Origin: Cephalopachus bancanus
Taxonomy: Eukaryota > Chordata > Mammalia > Primates > Tarsiidae
DNA: 64,000 nucleotides
Assembly (NCBI GenBank): GCA_027257055.1
Contig: JAPVLO010000001.1
Span: forward strand, 10,563,501-10,627,500
Reading direction: 5' to 3'
Under the pieces are notes generated by a model. The model had not been told where the DNA came from, searched no databases, and saw only the letters and a list, made by a program, of their open reading frames with translations. The translations under genes and the position numbers were made by a program. Shown here in pieces: positions 22,011-33,680 of the stretch. How positions within the stretch are numbered: the stretch's first letter is position 1; each line of letters starts with the position of its first letter.

Positions 22011-22878
22011 TGGGGGAGGGGGCAAAAAATGGAAGCATTTTTTTCAGAGGGTGGGCTCCTTGTAGTACAGGTTTCCCCAACAGGTAATTGTTCTGGGAAC
22101 CCATTGGCATCAGTGTACCAGCTAACATTGTTGTGAGAGGCTGTGTTCAGCTTCATTGATTTTTTTTTTTTAATTCTTTCAATGAATTTGCCATTTCACG
22201 ATTGGTGATTAGCAAGTGCACCTGCCCACATCACACTGAGTGTTTTAGCAGTTTTTTTGTATTTTGTTTTTACTAAAAATGGCATGACTCCCATGACCCC
22301 ACCCTCCCTATTCACTCAATCTCTCCCAGAGTGATCTGTGTTTGTTTCTCTGAATAAAAAAAGTCCTCAAAGGGAAACACTTTGCCAATGTGGAAGAGGT
22401 GAAACAAAAAACAGCAGAAGCACTGAAAAGCATCAAAATTGACGAGTTCAAAAACTGTTTTGAGCAGTGGAAAAAATGTCTCAACAGGTGTATTGCATCA
22501 AACAGAGTACTTTGAAGTTTAAACATGTAAGAATAAATACACACTTTTTTTTTTGAGTTGGAGTCTCACTCTGTCGCCCGGACTGGAGTGCAGTGGTCGC
22601 TCCCGGCCACTGCAGCCTCGACCTGCTGGGCCCCGGCGATCCTTCCACCCCAGCCTTCCAAGTAGCCGGAATTACAGGCATGCGCTACCACGCCCAGCTG
22701 ATTTTTTTATTTATTGTAGAGATGAGGTCTCGCTGCCCAGGCGGGTCTCGAACCTGCCGGCTCAGGCAATCCACTCACCTCAGCCTCCCAAAGGCACGGG
22801 ATTGCAGGCTGAGCCACCGAGCCCGGCTAATACACTTTTTTATAAATAAATTCTGGGTTTTTTGGGTCCCCCCCTTGT
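22011..22878 (+). mobile_element. Mariner-like element, internally deleted, copy 1
   Basis: Flanked by TA (22009-22010, 22879-22880). The ends are imperfect inverted repeats: GGGGGAGGGGGCAAAAAATG on the left, and CTGGGTTTTTTGGGTCCCCC on the right. About 585 bp once the Alu (22545-22828) is set aside. Inside, 22360-22515 encodes in the plus frame a piece related to the C-terminal end of mariner transposases (EEVKQK, CFEQWKKCLNRCIASN). The amino-terminal DNA-binding half and first catalytic Asp are absent, and stops are present. Shares its whole layout with 31907-32779 and 44656-45557. Confidence 0.85.
22545..22828 (-). mobile_element. Young Alu inside mariner copy 1
   Basis: Full minus-strand copy, GGCTGAGCCACCGAGCCCGG at its end. 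TSD AATACAC-TTTTTT on both sides, lying in the mariner 3' part. Confidence 0.96.
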
Positions 22879-22915
22879 ATATAGATATGTAACTAGAAAT
22901 ATAGATATAGATAAG

Positions 22916-22918
<3 letters not shown>

Positions 22919-22946
<28 letters not shown>
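22919..22946. repeat. (TA)n microsatellite
   Basis: About fourteen TA units followed by related CATA/GATA-rich sequence up to about 23000. Confidence 0.95.
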
Positions 22947-22955
<9 letters not shown>

Positions 22956-23152
22956 GTAACAGATCTACATACATATGATAGATAGGCATATGTCTAGTTA
23001 GATGTATATCAATATATAGACAGAGATAGCTAGGAGGTTCAGGAGATTTTCATTGTTGTTCTCAAGAACGAAAGAACAAAGTGACTATTGCATATGAAAG
23101 GTACCTATAGAAACCTAGAAGAAACTTAGCTTATTCTTAGTCTTTTTGCCTC

Positions 23153-23832
23153 AGTGTAGCAATTAGCAAGCATTCAGACATTCTACTGCAGGACAAATAG
23201 TAGCCTATCCCCTTCCACCTAGGCAAATCTCCTTCAGATACAAGATCAGGACAGCCCAAACGGCCACCCCACCTTTGGTCAAGGAATTTGTGAATTGCAA
23301 ATGTCTAACAAGTCTCTTGCAGAAATCACTCCCCACCAGGGCTAACCTATGTGACACAAAGAAACCCCACCATGGCAGCAATCATGTGACTAACCCACCC
23401 GTCTGCCTGCTGTCCATCATCTGACATCATCAATACCTGTGCTTGCCTGCCCCATTGTGGTGACGTGGAAGCAGACCACCACCCAATCACCCTAATGATC
23501 TTCCCCCATCAAGGGGAATGGTCAAAAGGACTCAACCACAAGCAACCAGTGGCCATTGCCTCGCTAAAGTCTGGTATGGCCATGTGCTTTTTGAGCCATG
23601 GCTGTCGTCATGCTTCCTGGCTTTGGTCCCCCTACCCCACGTCGTGGAGGTGAATCTTCTTTCTTCCTTCTCTTTCTCTCTCTAACTTACTTTTAAATAA
23701 ACTTTTTTTTCTTAACCTTGTGTGTCCCAATTCTTTGCAATCTACCCGGATCTCTGGGTCCCAGCGTGCACCTCCAGCGTGCCTCCCTTTGCCTTGCCTC
23801 TCCACCCTCACTCGGTCTGTCCGTACCCTAAC
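23153..23832 (+). mobile_element. ERV1-type (gammaretrovirus-like) solo LTR
   Basis: A polyadenylation signal AATAAA at 23696-23701 is followed after about 20 bases by TTGTGTGTCCCAATTCTTTG and a pyrimidine-rich end with CGGTCTGTCCGTACCCTAAC ending in CA, an arrangement typical of R-U5 in gammaretrovirus-type LTRs. Upstream, 23200-23640 would be U3. The 5' boundary is uncertain and no gag, pol or env follows. The frame at 23465-23653 lies inside it and is not a gene. Confidence 0.6.
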
Positions 23833-23866
23833 AGTATATACTGTTTCAACTAAAAGATCTGTCTTA

Positions 23867-24141
23867 ACCGGGCTCAGTGGCTCAGTCTGTAATCCCAGCG
23901 CTTGGGAGGCTGAGGTGAGTGGATTGCCTGAGTCCGCGGGTTCGAGACCCGCCCGGGCAACTTGGCGAGACCTCATCTCTACAATAAATCAGAAATCAGC
24001 CGGGCGTGGTAGCGCACGCCTGTAGTTCCAGCTACTTGGAAGACTGAGGCAGAAGGATCACCGGAGCCCAGCGGGTCGAGGCTGCGCTCCAGTCTGGGCG
24101 ACAGAGTGAGACTGCAACTCAAAAAAAAAAAAAAAAAAAAA
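23867..24141 (+). mobile_element. Young Alu with a right-arm deletion
   Basis: ACCGGGCTCAGTGGCTCAGT start; CGCGGGTTCGAGACCCGCCC at the B box. The right arm jumps from GGTCGAGGCTGCG to CTCCAGTCTGG, a deletion of roughly 30 bases. TSD AAAAGATCTGTCTTAA / AAAAGATCTGTCTTTT. Confidence 0.95.
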
Positions 24142-24156
24142 GATCTGTCTTTTGTG

Positions 24157-25272
24157 GATGTTTATGACTAAGCCCAGTCTCTCTACTAACTAGTCCTCCA
24201 TACAGGAAAAGAGAAGTGATTTAAGAATAAAAAATGAAGTCACAGTTGATGACTAAGCATCTCATGCACTACTTATATCTCATTTTGGGAAAGTCAAGAT
24301 GCCAGTAGAAGGGATGCCATAGTGTGAGGTCCTTTGTGACTACTGCCAAATTTTCCCTTCCTCATAGTTATCCCTCCCTAAAGGTAGAGGTCAAATGCTT
24401 AAGAGGGAAGGAAGCAGTCAGAAGCTGAATACATCCATACCCGAGACACGGAAAAGTAATTGACTCATACAGCTGTAGTCATAAAACCCTGGGGAGATGT
24501 TACAGATTTAAGAAGCAAATGGTTTAATATTTGGTTACCTTAAAATGCAGGAAAAAAAAGAAAAAGAAACAATCTGAGTTTTCATTATACAGCTGATAAG
24601 AACTTCAGTTTCTGTGCCTGGAGAACACCTGTACCCAGGTGAGTATTTTCAAAAATATGACACAGGATTTTGAGCAAGGTAAATTTGCTGATCTAACTTA
24701 GTAAATTTCCCTTTGAATGTCATTTACAGATTATTTCTGGTGAAACTGCAACCCCAAATTATTGACATTTAGAATTACACAGGGACTTAATGAGTCTGTC
24801 AAACCCAAGCACCCATGCAAAAACGCCCTTCTCACTACAGACTTAAAACATAAAAGGGACTCCATGAATAACAAGTTCAGCTTCTTTGTGCCTGGAAAGA
24901 TGAGGGGACTGGAGCAGCCAGGAACTTACATTTCCCTCCTCACTTGACCCTTTCTCTATGTCTGTCTCTCCAACACATACACACACGTGTTTAACCCAAA
25001 GATGGTTGCGGCCTCACCCGCCTGCTCCGCTGGTTGGGGCGTCTCAGGGCATTCCTTCTGGTCTCTAGGATGTATCCAAGGGGAGTCCAAACCATGTAAA
25101 CCTTTTCCTGCTCTCTAGAGGGTGGAAGGTGATCCTGCAATTTCAAAAGTACAATTATTTAGTAATAATTCCCATGTTAGAGAGATCAACATGTTCTAGG
25201 AATTAACCATTTTGCAGTTTAACTGGAGAATATGGTCGGGTCATGCTTGTGACTACAGTATTTGACCCTAGA

Positions 25273-25323
<51 letters not shown>

Positions 25324-27094
25324 AAGAGAAAGAGTTACAAAATATTGTAACTCCCATCTCCTCGTCCTTCTCTTCTGTAATTCTCGTTAGGATTCGAAAC
25401 AAGGTCTGTTTAGAAATAACTCCTAGAACAGTTTTTATATTTTATTTTCATGTTGAAGAACCAGTCAGATTTGCTTCAGCCTCAAAGAGCGTGTTTATGT
25501 AAAACTAAAATGAACGCAGCAGCAAGCTCGTTCTAAATGAGTTTAAATACGTCTTTTTGTAATCTGGCGGGGGGGAGTTATAATTTTGGAAACCATATTT
25601 CGGTGCTTTCCTTCATACCTTTCCTCCCAGATCTTAGAGTTGCTTTCAGTGAAGAGATGACACACTCCCAGGACTTCTATCCCTTTGCAATGTCATCAGA
25701 AAACGCCTGAGGGTCCGGTGCTTGGTCTGGGTGGTGTCCCTGCTTTTCCCCCAACACAGATGGCTCCAGGGGCTGGTTTTTTGCTTGTATGTTTGGTTTG
25801 TTTGGTTTTTGTTTTCTCCATGAAGCAATAGAAATACAAAATATTTATTTTTTCAAAATCTAATATATACTATAAAATCTGTTTGCGGTCCTACTTTTCC
25901 TCTATCTAAATTCTTTCATTTTTACTTGTTTAAAAAATTTGTTGGTTTTTGTTTTTTTTTTACGGTGTATCCCAAGAACTAAAAAAATTAGCACAAGTGC
26001 ATTTCGATGCGAAGTGAAATAGTAAGTCACAGTAGGTGGTAGTGTCCGTCAATTTCTCCGTTAGTGAGTTTTTAAAGAATCTATGGCGATAGCCATGAAT
26101 GTTCTGAGTGTTCGACTCCTGCTTCAGTTCACCTTGACTGGGTCTACATGACCACAAAAGTCTGACAGGAAGTAGAGTCAGGTCTAGGTCATTAGAGCTG
26201 GCGTGCCCTCCCCCCTCGGCGTTGGTCCCCAAGCCTTCCTTTTCTTTTAAGTGTGTATGTGGGGGGTACCATATCAGCAGTCACTATCAACCAACCAAAG
26301 GGATCTACTCAATCGTGAACAGCTTGCCTTCTTAAATGGTAAAAACCCACTTGGATTTTTGTAGCAGTGGACTCAGTTTCTGCCTTTACCCCCAAATGTT
26401 TGCTTCTTGCCCAGGAAGGGGGTTTCGAGACTCCTGATTGGAGGGTGTTAAGCTCCCTCACTGCTTGGCTGTGTAGGTGCACTGTGTAGACACATGGAAG
26501 TGGGGTGGGGATCAAGAGGTCATTGCTGCTATTTGGAAATACTTGACTCTCCTAGATTCAGCTTTCACATTTTGCGGGCATCCTAGTAATGGCAGCTCTT
26601 GCACAAAGTAGATATCAAAGTTAATACTATGAGGAGACAAAGTCATGAGAATAGTTTTACCAGAGATAATGAAATATCACATAATGTCTGCATGTTAGCA
26701 TTGATATGCCTGCATATTTAGAAAACCAAATGTAACAAAAGCTCAGGACATTTTTGGAAGTTGTATGCTTCCTAGCAACTTTGTGTGAATTTTTATACAA
26801 GCACTGATTTGTGAGTTATATAAAGTGTTATAAAATTGGGGGAGAGAATGCTCAGTAAATGTTAGCCATTATTGAGAGTAAGTTTAAAAATATATTTATT
26901 CATTTTTTTCTCTAAATTCAATATTAAACTCTCACTCAAAAATTAATATATGAAATATTTATTAGCAACCTAAAGTTATATTTGTAAATGATAAGTGGCA
27001 TCCTACACATTTTGGAATTCTGTATATGCGTTACTTTTTCTTATGATACTGTATTCTTTATTTTCTTAATTATATCGTTGTGTTATCCCTCAGT
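24157..27094. other. Longest block with no recognised transposon
   Basis: About 2.9 kb with no element that I recognise, apart from the (AG)n tract at 25277-25322. Short frames at 24762-24947 (plus), 25646-25828, 25960-26232 and 26309-26515 (minus) have no domain. As the least repeat-invaded part of the window it is the best place to look for conserved regulatory sequence; nothing can be claimed from reading alone. Confidence 0.45.
25277..25322. repeat. (AG)n microsatellite
   Basis: Twenty-three AG units, uninterrupted, followed by AGCAAGAGAAAGAG. Confidence 0.97.
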
Positions 27095-27575
27095 TGGGCA
27101 GAAAGTTCCTTAGGAGACTTTTTTTTTTTTTTTTGAGTGAGTCTTACTCTGTCGCCCAGACTGGAGTGCAGTGGGACGCTCCCAGCCACAGAAGCCTCGA
27201 CATGCTGGACTCTGGCGATCCTCCCTCCTCAGCCTTCCAAGTAGTTGGAACTACAGGCGCGCACTACCACGCCCAGCAATTTTTTTTTTTTTTTTTTTTT
27301 TTTTGTGGAGACAAGGTCTCACTAAGTTGCCTGGGCGGGTCTCGAACCCGTGGGTTCAGGCAATTTGCTTGCCTCGACCTCCCAAAGTGCTGGGATTACA
27401 GGCTGAGCCACCGAGCCCGGCCAGGAGACTTTTTCTTAGTCTACACCTTTAAATGCCTTTGATGGAAAAACTCTTCAAGGTCAAGGGCTGTATCTATGCC
27501 TCCTATAACTTCCCAGAGTCTAGCTCGTGCCCTGTAGGCTGCAGGCGAATGCTTTATTTTATTTACTGACTGAAT
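27095..27575 (+). mobile_element. L2 3' end fragment, split by an Alu
   Basis: GGGCAGAAAGTTCCTTAGGA before the Alu and GGTCAAGGGCTGTATCTATG, CAGAGTCTAGCTCGTGCCCT after it follow the order of the L2 3' UTR. Strongly diverged. Confidence 0.6.
27119..27422 (-). mobile_element. Young Alu with an expanded middle T tract
   Basis: Minus-strand copy, GGGCGGGTCTCGAACCCGTG, with the middle linker replaced by a run of about 25 T (27280-27304). TSD AGGAGACTTTTT. Confidence 0.95.
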
Positions 27576-28229
27576 TAGATAATTAGGCCGTATATTTGAA
27601 TGGGCCACACAAAATGGTTTACTATCCCAGCTGTGCAGAGGTAATGTTAAATTCAAAAGAAACATATATTTTAAGTGTTTAGTTAACCAGAGCCGCTGCA
27701 ATGTATAATGACCCACACCAGGAAATCTTTGATTACTTAGACAACTCTTAAGAGATATATAACATTTTATAGATTGATTATTCCTACCTTCTATATTTCT
27801 GTTGCTTTTACATACAGATCATTAGGCAGAAATAGTTCTTGTTTCAGCCCTGCGTAAATCTTTCTATGGGATACTAAGGCAGTCTGGTTTAAAACGTTAC
27901 ACCATGATTTTTAATGGAATTACCTTCAAGGGTACGAAGTAAGAAATAAATTATGTGGGGAAATCTAATCAATGATGCTATAAAAATTAATTGCAAAAGA
28001 CTGGGCTCATTTAACTTTTGTTCTATAAAAATAGTCAATGAAGAAAAATATGGTTAACTCTGGTGTAAGATAAATATGTCAATAATTGCCAGGCAATATA
28101 TAATACTGAGTTACAAAAAATTAAAGGAAACTTACTTGGGTATACTCTTATGAAAAATTACAAATGTGGAGTCGTTTTGCATGATGCTAACCAAAATTAA
28201 TATTTTTGCTAGATTTCTTTTATAGTTTT
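27576..28229. other. Single-copy sequence
   Basis: AT-rich; no recognised element. Confidence 0.4.
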
Positions 28230-29260
28230 TCCCCAATATTTTTTTATGAACATTTTCAGATATGGCAAGATTAGGGAAGTTCTTAGGTGACCATCCATAT
28301 ACCCACCCTTAGATTCCACCATTAGCATTTACTAAACTTTCTTTATCTTGTCTATTGAATTTTCCATTCTTCCATCCAGCAATGAATCATCATTTGTTTT
28401 TGATGCATTTCAAAGTAAACTGCAACTATCAGTACAGTGCCTTCTAGACACTTACACATGCATATCACAAGTTAGAATTTAGTAGTTGTTTATGCTCTTT
28501 TGATATGAAATCTGTATAAAATGCACAAATTAAAAGTGTACATTCACTGAATTTCAGCAATGGCTTGCACATTTGTAATCTAATGTCCTGCAAAGATACA
28601 GAACATTGTATTCCCTCAAGACATTCCTCAACCTTTCCCAGCCAATCTTCAATCCTCAATCCACTTTCTTAGGGGCAATCACTCTTCTGATTTTCTTCCT
28701 GTTTCCACTTCCAGAATATACTATTATTACACCATATTTGCTTTTCTGTGGTGTTTCTTGCACTCAGCATGAAGACTTCGAGATTCACCCTTGTTTTTAC
28801 CTGAGTCAATTTCTCATTTCTTCTTTTTTTTTGGAGACAGGGTCTCACTCCATCCCTCAGACTGGAGTGTAGCAGCATTATCACAGCTCAGCACAACCTC
28901 AGCATCTGGGCTCAGACAATCCTTCTACCTCAACCACCCAATCCTTCTGCCTCCACCTCCCAAGAAGCTGGGACGACAGGCCTGCGCCAGCACATGTGGC
29001 TAACTTTCTGACTTTTTTGTAGTGATGATGTCTTGCTATATTGACCAGGCTCGTTCATTTCTTTGTATTGCTCAGTAGAACTTTGGAGATACTACAGATG
29101 TTTCATCTGTTCTCCTACCTATGGACATCTAGGTTCTTTCTAGTTTGAACTATCATGAATAAATTTGTTATAAACATTTTTGTTTAAGTCGTTTTGTAAA
29201 CATATCATTTCTCTCTGGTTAATCTCAAAGAACGGGCCTGCTGGATAATGATGTGGGTAT
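28230..29260 (-). mobile_element. Old L1 (L1M) 3' UTR, split by an old Alu
   Basis: GATTCCACCATTAGCATTTA, ATGCACAAATTAAAAGTGTA, GGGGCAATCACTCTTCTGAT and TCTAGTTTGAACTATCATGA are reverse-complement wording of old L1 3' UTRs. The Alu at 28822-29053 interrupts it. Confidence 0.75.
28822..29053 (-). mobile_element. Old Alu, 5'-truncated
   Basis: GGAGACAGGGTCTCACTCCA start on this strand and stop at TTGACCAGGCTCG, so roughly the first 70 bases of the element are missing. It contains a local repeat of AATCCTTCTGCCTC-like text (28917 and 28942). Confidence 0.88.
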
Positions 29261-29284
29261 ATATATAGTTGTTTTTAATTTTGT

Positions 29285-29462
29285 TCCCTAAGTACTTTAC
29301 ATATTTTAACAAACTTAATTCTAAAATAACATTTCACAAGGTAGATACTATTATCATCCTCATTTTACAAATGTGGAAAAAATTGCAGAAATTTTGTAAA
29401 CACACAGGTGATAAATGATGAAGCCAAAGTTTGAACCTGATAAATTAAGTTCTAATACTCTG
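29285..29462 (-). mobile_element. MIR
   Basis: TAAGTACTTTACATATTTTA, ATTATCATCCTCATTTTACA and AAGTTTGAACCTGATAAATT are the minus-strand order of MIR. Tail part missing. Confidence 0.75.
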
Positions 29463-29546
29463 TTTTTAGCATGTGATAGGTAAAGTGGTAAGAAATCAAT
29501 CTGAAGATATACCCAGGAGACAGATCATTACAAGTGTTGCAAATCA

Positions 29547-29821
29547 GCCGGGCTCGGTGGCTCAGCCTGTAATCCCACGCTTTGGGAGGCTGAGGTGAGT
29601 GGATTTGCCTGAGCCCTCGGGTTCGAGACCCGCCTGGGCAACTTGGCAAGACCTCATCTCTACAGTAAATCAAAAAATTAGTCGGGCGTGGTAGCACGCG
29701 CCTGTAATTCCAGCTACTTGGAAGGCTGAGACTGAAGGATTGCCGGAGGGTGCGGTGGCCGGGAGTGTGCCACTGCACTGGAGTCTGGGCGACAGAGTAA
29801 GACTCCAACTCAAAAAAAAAA
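29547..29821 (+). mobile_element. Young Alu, first of two at one target site
   Basis: GCCGGGCTCGGTGGCTCAGC start, CGGGTTCGAGACCCGCCTGG. A deletion removes the GCCCAGCAGGTCGAGGC part (GCCGGAGGGTGCGGTGGCCG). TSD AAGTGTTGCAAATCA (29532-29546) / AAATGTTGCATATCA (29822-29836). Confidence 0.95.
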
Positions 29822-29836
29822 AAATGTTGCATATCA

Positions 29837-30102
29837 ATGGGCATGGAGGCTCATGCCTGTAATCCCAGACTTTGGGAAGAAGATAGCTTGAGCCTAGAAG
29901 TTCAAGACCAGCCTGGGCAACAAAGTAAGATCCCTGTCTGTACAAAAAATTTTTAAAATTAGTCGAGTATGATATTGCATGTTTGTGGCCCCAGCTACTT
30001 GGAAGGCTAAGGCAGGAAGATTGCTTGAGTTCAGAAGGTTGAGGCCATATTGAGCCAGGATCATGCCACTACACTTCAGACTAGGCAACAGAGTGAGACC
30101 CT
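29837..30102 (+). mobile_element. Old AluJ-like element, second at the same target site
   Basis: GGGCATGGAGGCTCATGCCT start, TTCAAGACCAGCCTGGGCAA, CTGTACAAAAAATTTTTAAA linker, ends GAGTGAGACCCTGAAG and passes into the purine tract. The sequence after the tract, AAATTTTGCAAACCA, is a third copy of the same target motif. Confidence 0.93.
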
Positions 30103-30541
<439 letters not shown>

Positions 30542-30551
30542 TTTTGCAAAC

Positions 30552-31160
30552 CAGGCTAAGGAATTTAGACTTTCTCTTATGAGGAGATCCTCTTAAATTA
30601 TGCATTTCTCTGTTTGTTTTTGATTGTTTTAAAGCAAGGAAGTGAGTGCCGTGATCACATCTGTGCTTTAGAAAGATGACCACACACCCTACCATGTGGA
30701 GAGGGGCAGAAAACACAGAACTTAGTGGAGTTTTAATCAAGATATAGTCATTCAATTATTCAGCAAGTGATTATCAAGAACCTGCTATGTGAAAGGTGTT
30801 TCAGGAACAGAGAATCCAGCGCTGAACCAAAAGGCATCCCTCATGAAACTCACATTTTAAGGGGTAAAAATAATAATACACAAACATATAATTTGTCAGG
30901 TGGTAATCAATATTTGGAGAACAAGAAAGCAGATAAAGTGGAAAAGGGAGAATTGCCGGGGGTGGGAGCAGTTATGTTTTATTGAGTGACCCAAGAGAGT
31001 CTTTAATCAGGGCGATTTATTCAGGACCGGGTGAGCCGAGGGAGCAAGCTGTGCAGATGTCTGGGAAGAGAGTTTTCTAGTTAGAGGAATTAGCAGAGGT
31101 CCTGGGGGGAGGCACGTGGCATGTTCAAGGAATAGAGTGAGGAGAAGATAGGTGATAAAT
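30552..31160 (+). mobile_element. Ancient mammalian interspersed repeat (family not named)
   Basis: AAGGAATTTAGACTTTCTCT, AAGCAAGGAAGTGAGTGCCG, GAACCTGCTATGTGAAAGGT, ATCCAGCGCTGAACCAAAAG and GGCATGTTCAAGGAATAGAG resemble parts of a repeat that is common in mammals. The parts occur out of their usual order, so two fragments may adjoin near 30680-30745. Confidence 0.4.
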
Positions 31161-31310
31161 TCACTTTCAAAATGTGACAAAGTACAAATATGACCTATTC
31201 TAGAATAGTTGTTGGTAACAGCCAGGGACAGTTTTTAGTTTTATCTGTCTTAAGGCCACTGCAAAGGGAGATTAAGAAAAGATATTTGTTGTTGCTACAA
31301 TTATTTAGTA

Positions 31311-31629
31311 GCCAGGTGTGATGGCTCATGCCTGTAATCCCAGCACTTTGGGAGGCTGAGGTGAGAGTATTGCCTGATTCCAGGGGTTCAAGACCAGTCT
31401 GAGCAACATGGTGAGATCTCGTCTCTACAATAAATCAAAAAATTAGCCAGGCATGGTGGTGTATGCCTGTAGTTCCAGTCATTTGGAAGTCTGAGGTGGA
31501 AGGATCACGTGAGCCCAGCAGGTTGAGGCTGTGGTGGTCGTGAGCATGCCACTGTGGTGGTTGTGAGCCTAGGAGTTCAAGACCAGCCTGGGTGACAGAG
31601 TGAAACTCTGACTCAAAAAAAAAAAAAAG
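31311..31629 (+). mobile_element. Alu, intermediate, with mosaic right arm
   Basis: Normal left arm and ACAATAAATCAAAAAATTAG linker. After GTGAGCATGCCACT the text GTGGTGGTTGTGAGC is repeated and then CTAGGAGTTCAAGACCAGCC, a left-arm sequence, leads into GGGTGACAGAGTG. Confidence 0.93.
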
Positions 31630-31906
31630 ATGATATGGTGAGGAATGAATGCAAGAGAGAGTATATCATTCTTGTAAAATACAGTCATGCATTGCTTCAT
31701 GATGGAGATACGTTCTGAGAAGTGCATCGTTCAGTGATTGTGTCATTGTGGGAGCATCATAAAATGATGCTGTGTAGTGTTGCTGCCCCTAGATTACACA
31801 CCTGCACAGTGTGTTCCAGTACTGAATACTGTTGGCAGTTGTAACACCATGGTCAGTATATGTGTATCTAAACTTACAAACAGTATAGTAAAAATACAGT
31901 ATTATA

Positions 31907-32779
31907 TGAGGGGACATCTCCTCCCAAACAGAATTTATTTATAAAAGATTGAGTATTGATTCTTACATGTTTACACCTTGAACGTACTTGCTGATGCAAT
32001 ATACCTATCGAGATGCTGTTTCCATTGTTTAAAACAGTTTTTGAACTTGTCAATTTTGAACTCATCAATTTTTTTTTTTGAATCAGAGTCTCATTCTGTT
32101 GCCCAGGTTGGAGTGCAGTGGTACACTCATGGCCACCCCAGAGTTGACCTGCTGGGATCCAGCGATCCCTCTGCCTCAGCCTTCCAAGTGACCAGAACTA
32201 CAGGTGCGTGCTACTATGCCCGGCTAATTTTTGATATATTGTAGAGACGAGGTCTCATCAAGTTACCCGGGCTGGTCTTCAACCCGCTGGCTCAGGCAGG
32301 CCACTTGCCTCGGCCTCCCAAAGTGCTGGGATTACAGGCTAAGCCACGAAGCCCAGCCACACTCATCAATTTTGAAGCCTTCCAGTGCTTCTGTCATCTT
32401 TTGTTTCACCTCTTCCACATCAGCAAAACATTCCCCTTGGAGAACTTTCTTCAACCAGGGCAACAAATAAACATCGCTAGGGGCAAGATCAGGTGAATAG
32501 GAAGGGTGGAACATGGAGGACATGCCATTTTGGGTCAAAAACTGCCGAACACTCAGCACAGTGTGGGCAGGTGTGCTCATAAATCACCCATCATGAAATG
32601 GGCAAACATGGTGAAAGAATCTCAAAAAAAAATTCACTGAAGCTGAGTGCAACCTTTTACAACACTAACTGGTACAGTGACGCTGATGGGTTCCTAGGAC
32701 ACTTGTCTAGTGGGGGAAGCTTGTACTGCAAGGGGCCTGCCGTCCAAAAAATAATTCAGGTTTTTTGGGTTCCCCTTTG
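31907..32779 (-). mobile_element. Mariner-like element, internally deleted, copy 2
   Basis: Inserted at a TA of MER2 (31905-31906; CA on the right side). Ends: GAGGGGACATCTCCTCCCAA and TTCAGGTTTTTTGGGTTCCC. About 585 bp without the Alu at 32069-32358. The minus frame 32332-32580 keeps NGMSSMFHPSYSPDLAPSDV, the region with the last catalytic Asp of mariner transposases (YSPDLAP...D). The position of the second catalytic Asp reads MSTPAHT instead of a DNAPAH-like motif. The amino-terminal half is absent. Confidence 0.87.
32069..32358 (-). mobile_element. Alu, intermediate, inside mariner copy 2
   Basis: Minus-strand copy with GCAGTGGTACACTCATGGCC, ACCCGGGCTGGTCTTCAACC. TSD ACTCATCAATTTT on both sides, which lies in the mariner transposase remnant. 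Confidence 0.95.
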
Positions 32780-32856
32780 CAATCTCATGGAAACATTGTT
32801 GTATATGCAGTCTGTCATTGACAAACATTGTTATATTTGTACAGCAATTGACAGTA

Positions 32857-33549
32857 TCTATGTATGAATGACTTTTCTATCATGTATTAGCAATATGTCC
32901 TATTCCAAATATATCCTTAGTTTTTTGCTCTTTTTGAGGACGTCTTGTGCTCCCAGAACCAGTCAACTGAGTAAAGTCACCATGGACTATCCTGCTTGAC
33001 ATCTTCCTTCAGGATACTTAACGTTGCAAACATGCATTCGTTGGCTCATGGTTGTTGAGTGCTTCATCTTCCTCACTTCTGGTTACAAATACAAGTACAT
33101 GTGCTTCTCAAATAAATGGAGAAAGAATTCTCACCAGGAACTGGTCTTTTCAGATTCTCTTCTATGATCCTTATCAAGTCTCTCTGCAGTATTTGGACTT
33201 CGCCTGGTGGGGCTATCTTCTGGACAGACTTCCCTGAAAGTAATCATCTGCTTGGTATTTACAGAGATTTGAAATTTGGATTAACTACATGATGCACTTT
33301 GAGATCTTGCAGCTCAATCTGTGATCTAACTTCAGGAACACTTTTCATGAGAAGATACCACAATGAAAGGGATTGTCATGTCAAAGAAATCATAACAGCT
33401 GTTCTTAAGCAACAGAATAGCATAAACCACATCCTTATCCATTTCAAAGCTGCAGACCGATATCTGGTTATATTGTAAGATATTGCAATTATTACATGTA
33501 CTGTATTTAAATCACACTCCCCCCTTTGCTTCACATTCATTCTTTTCTC
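32857..33549. other. Single-copy sequence
   Basis: No recognised repeat. The plus frame 33052-33237 shows no domain. Confidence 0.4.
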
Positions 33550-33680
33550 TTGTTTCCCTAGCTCCACTGAGGTATAATTAGGATGTAAAAAGCTGCACAT
33601 GCTGTAATGTATACAATTTGGAGGGTTTGGACATATGTGTACACTTGTGCTACCATAGAATTCAGCAGTTCCTTTAAGCA
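33550..33680 (-). mobile_element. Old L1 (L1M) 3' UTR fragment
   Basis: CTCCACTGAGGTATAATTAG, ATGTATACAATTTGGAGGGT and ACATATGTGTACACTTGTGC are typical of the reverse strand of old L1 3' ends. Confidence 0.65.

Larger units (their letters stand above)
31682..32850 (+). mobile_element. MER2 (Tigger-type DNA transposon), split by mariner copy 2
   Basis: CAGTCATGCATTGCTTCATG start, GAGATACGTTCTGAGAAGTG, AGTACTGAATACTGTTGGCA, GTGTATCTAAACTTACAAAC up to 31906; it resumes at 32780 with ATCTCATGGAAACATTGTTG and TGCAGTCTGTCATTGAC. MER2 is a non-autonomous Tigger derivative without coding capacity. Confidence 0.85.

Noticed and set aside
23465..23653. 62-aa plus-strand open frame
   Set aside because: It sits in the presumed U3 of an LTR just before the polyadenylation signal; no protein family is recognised.
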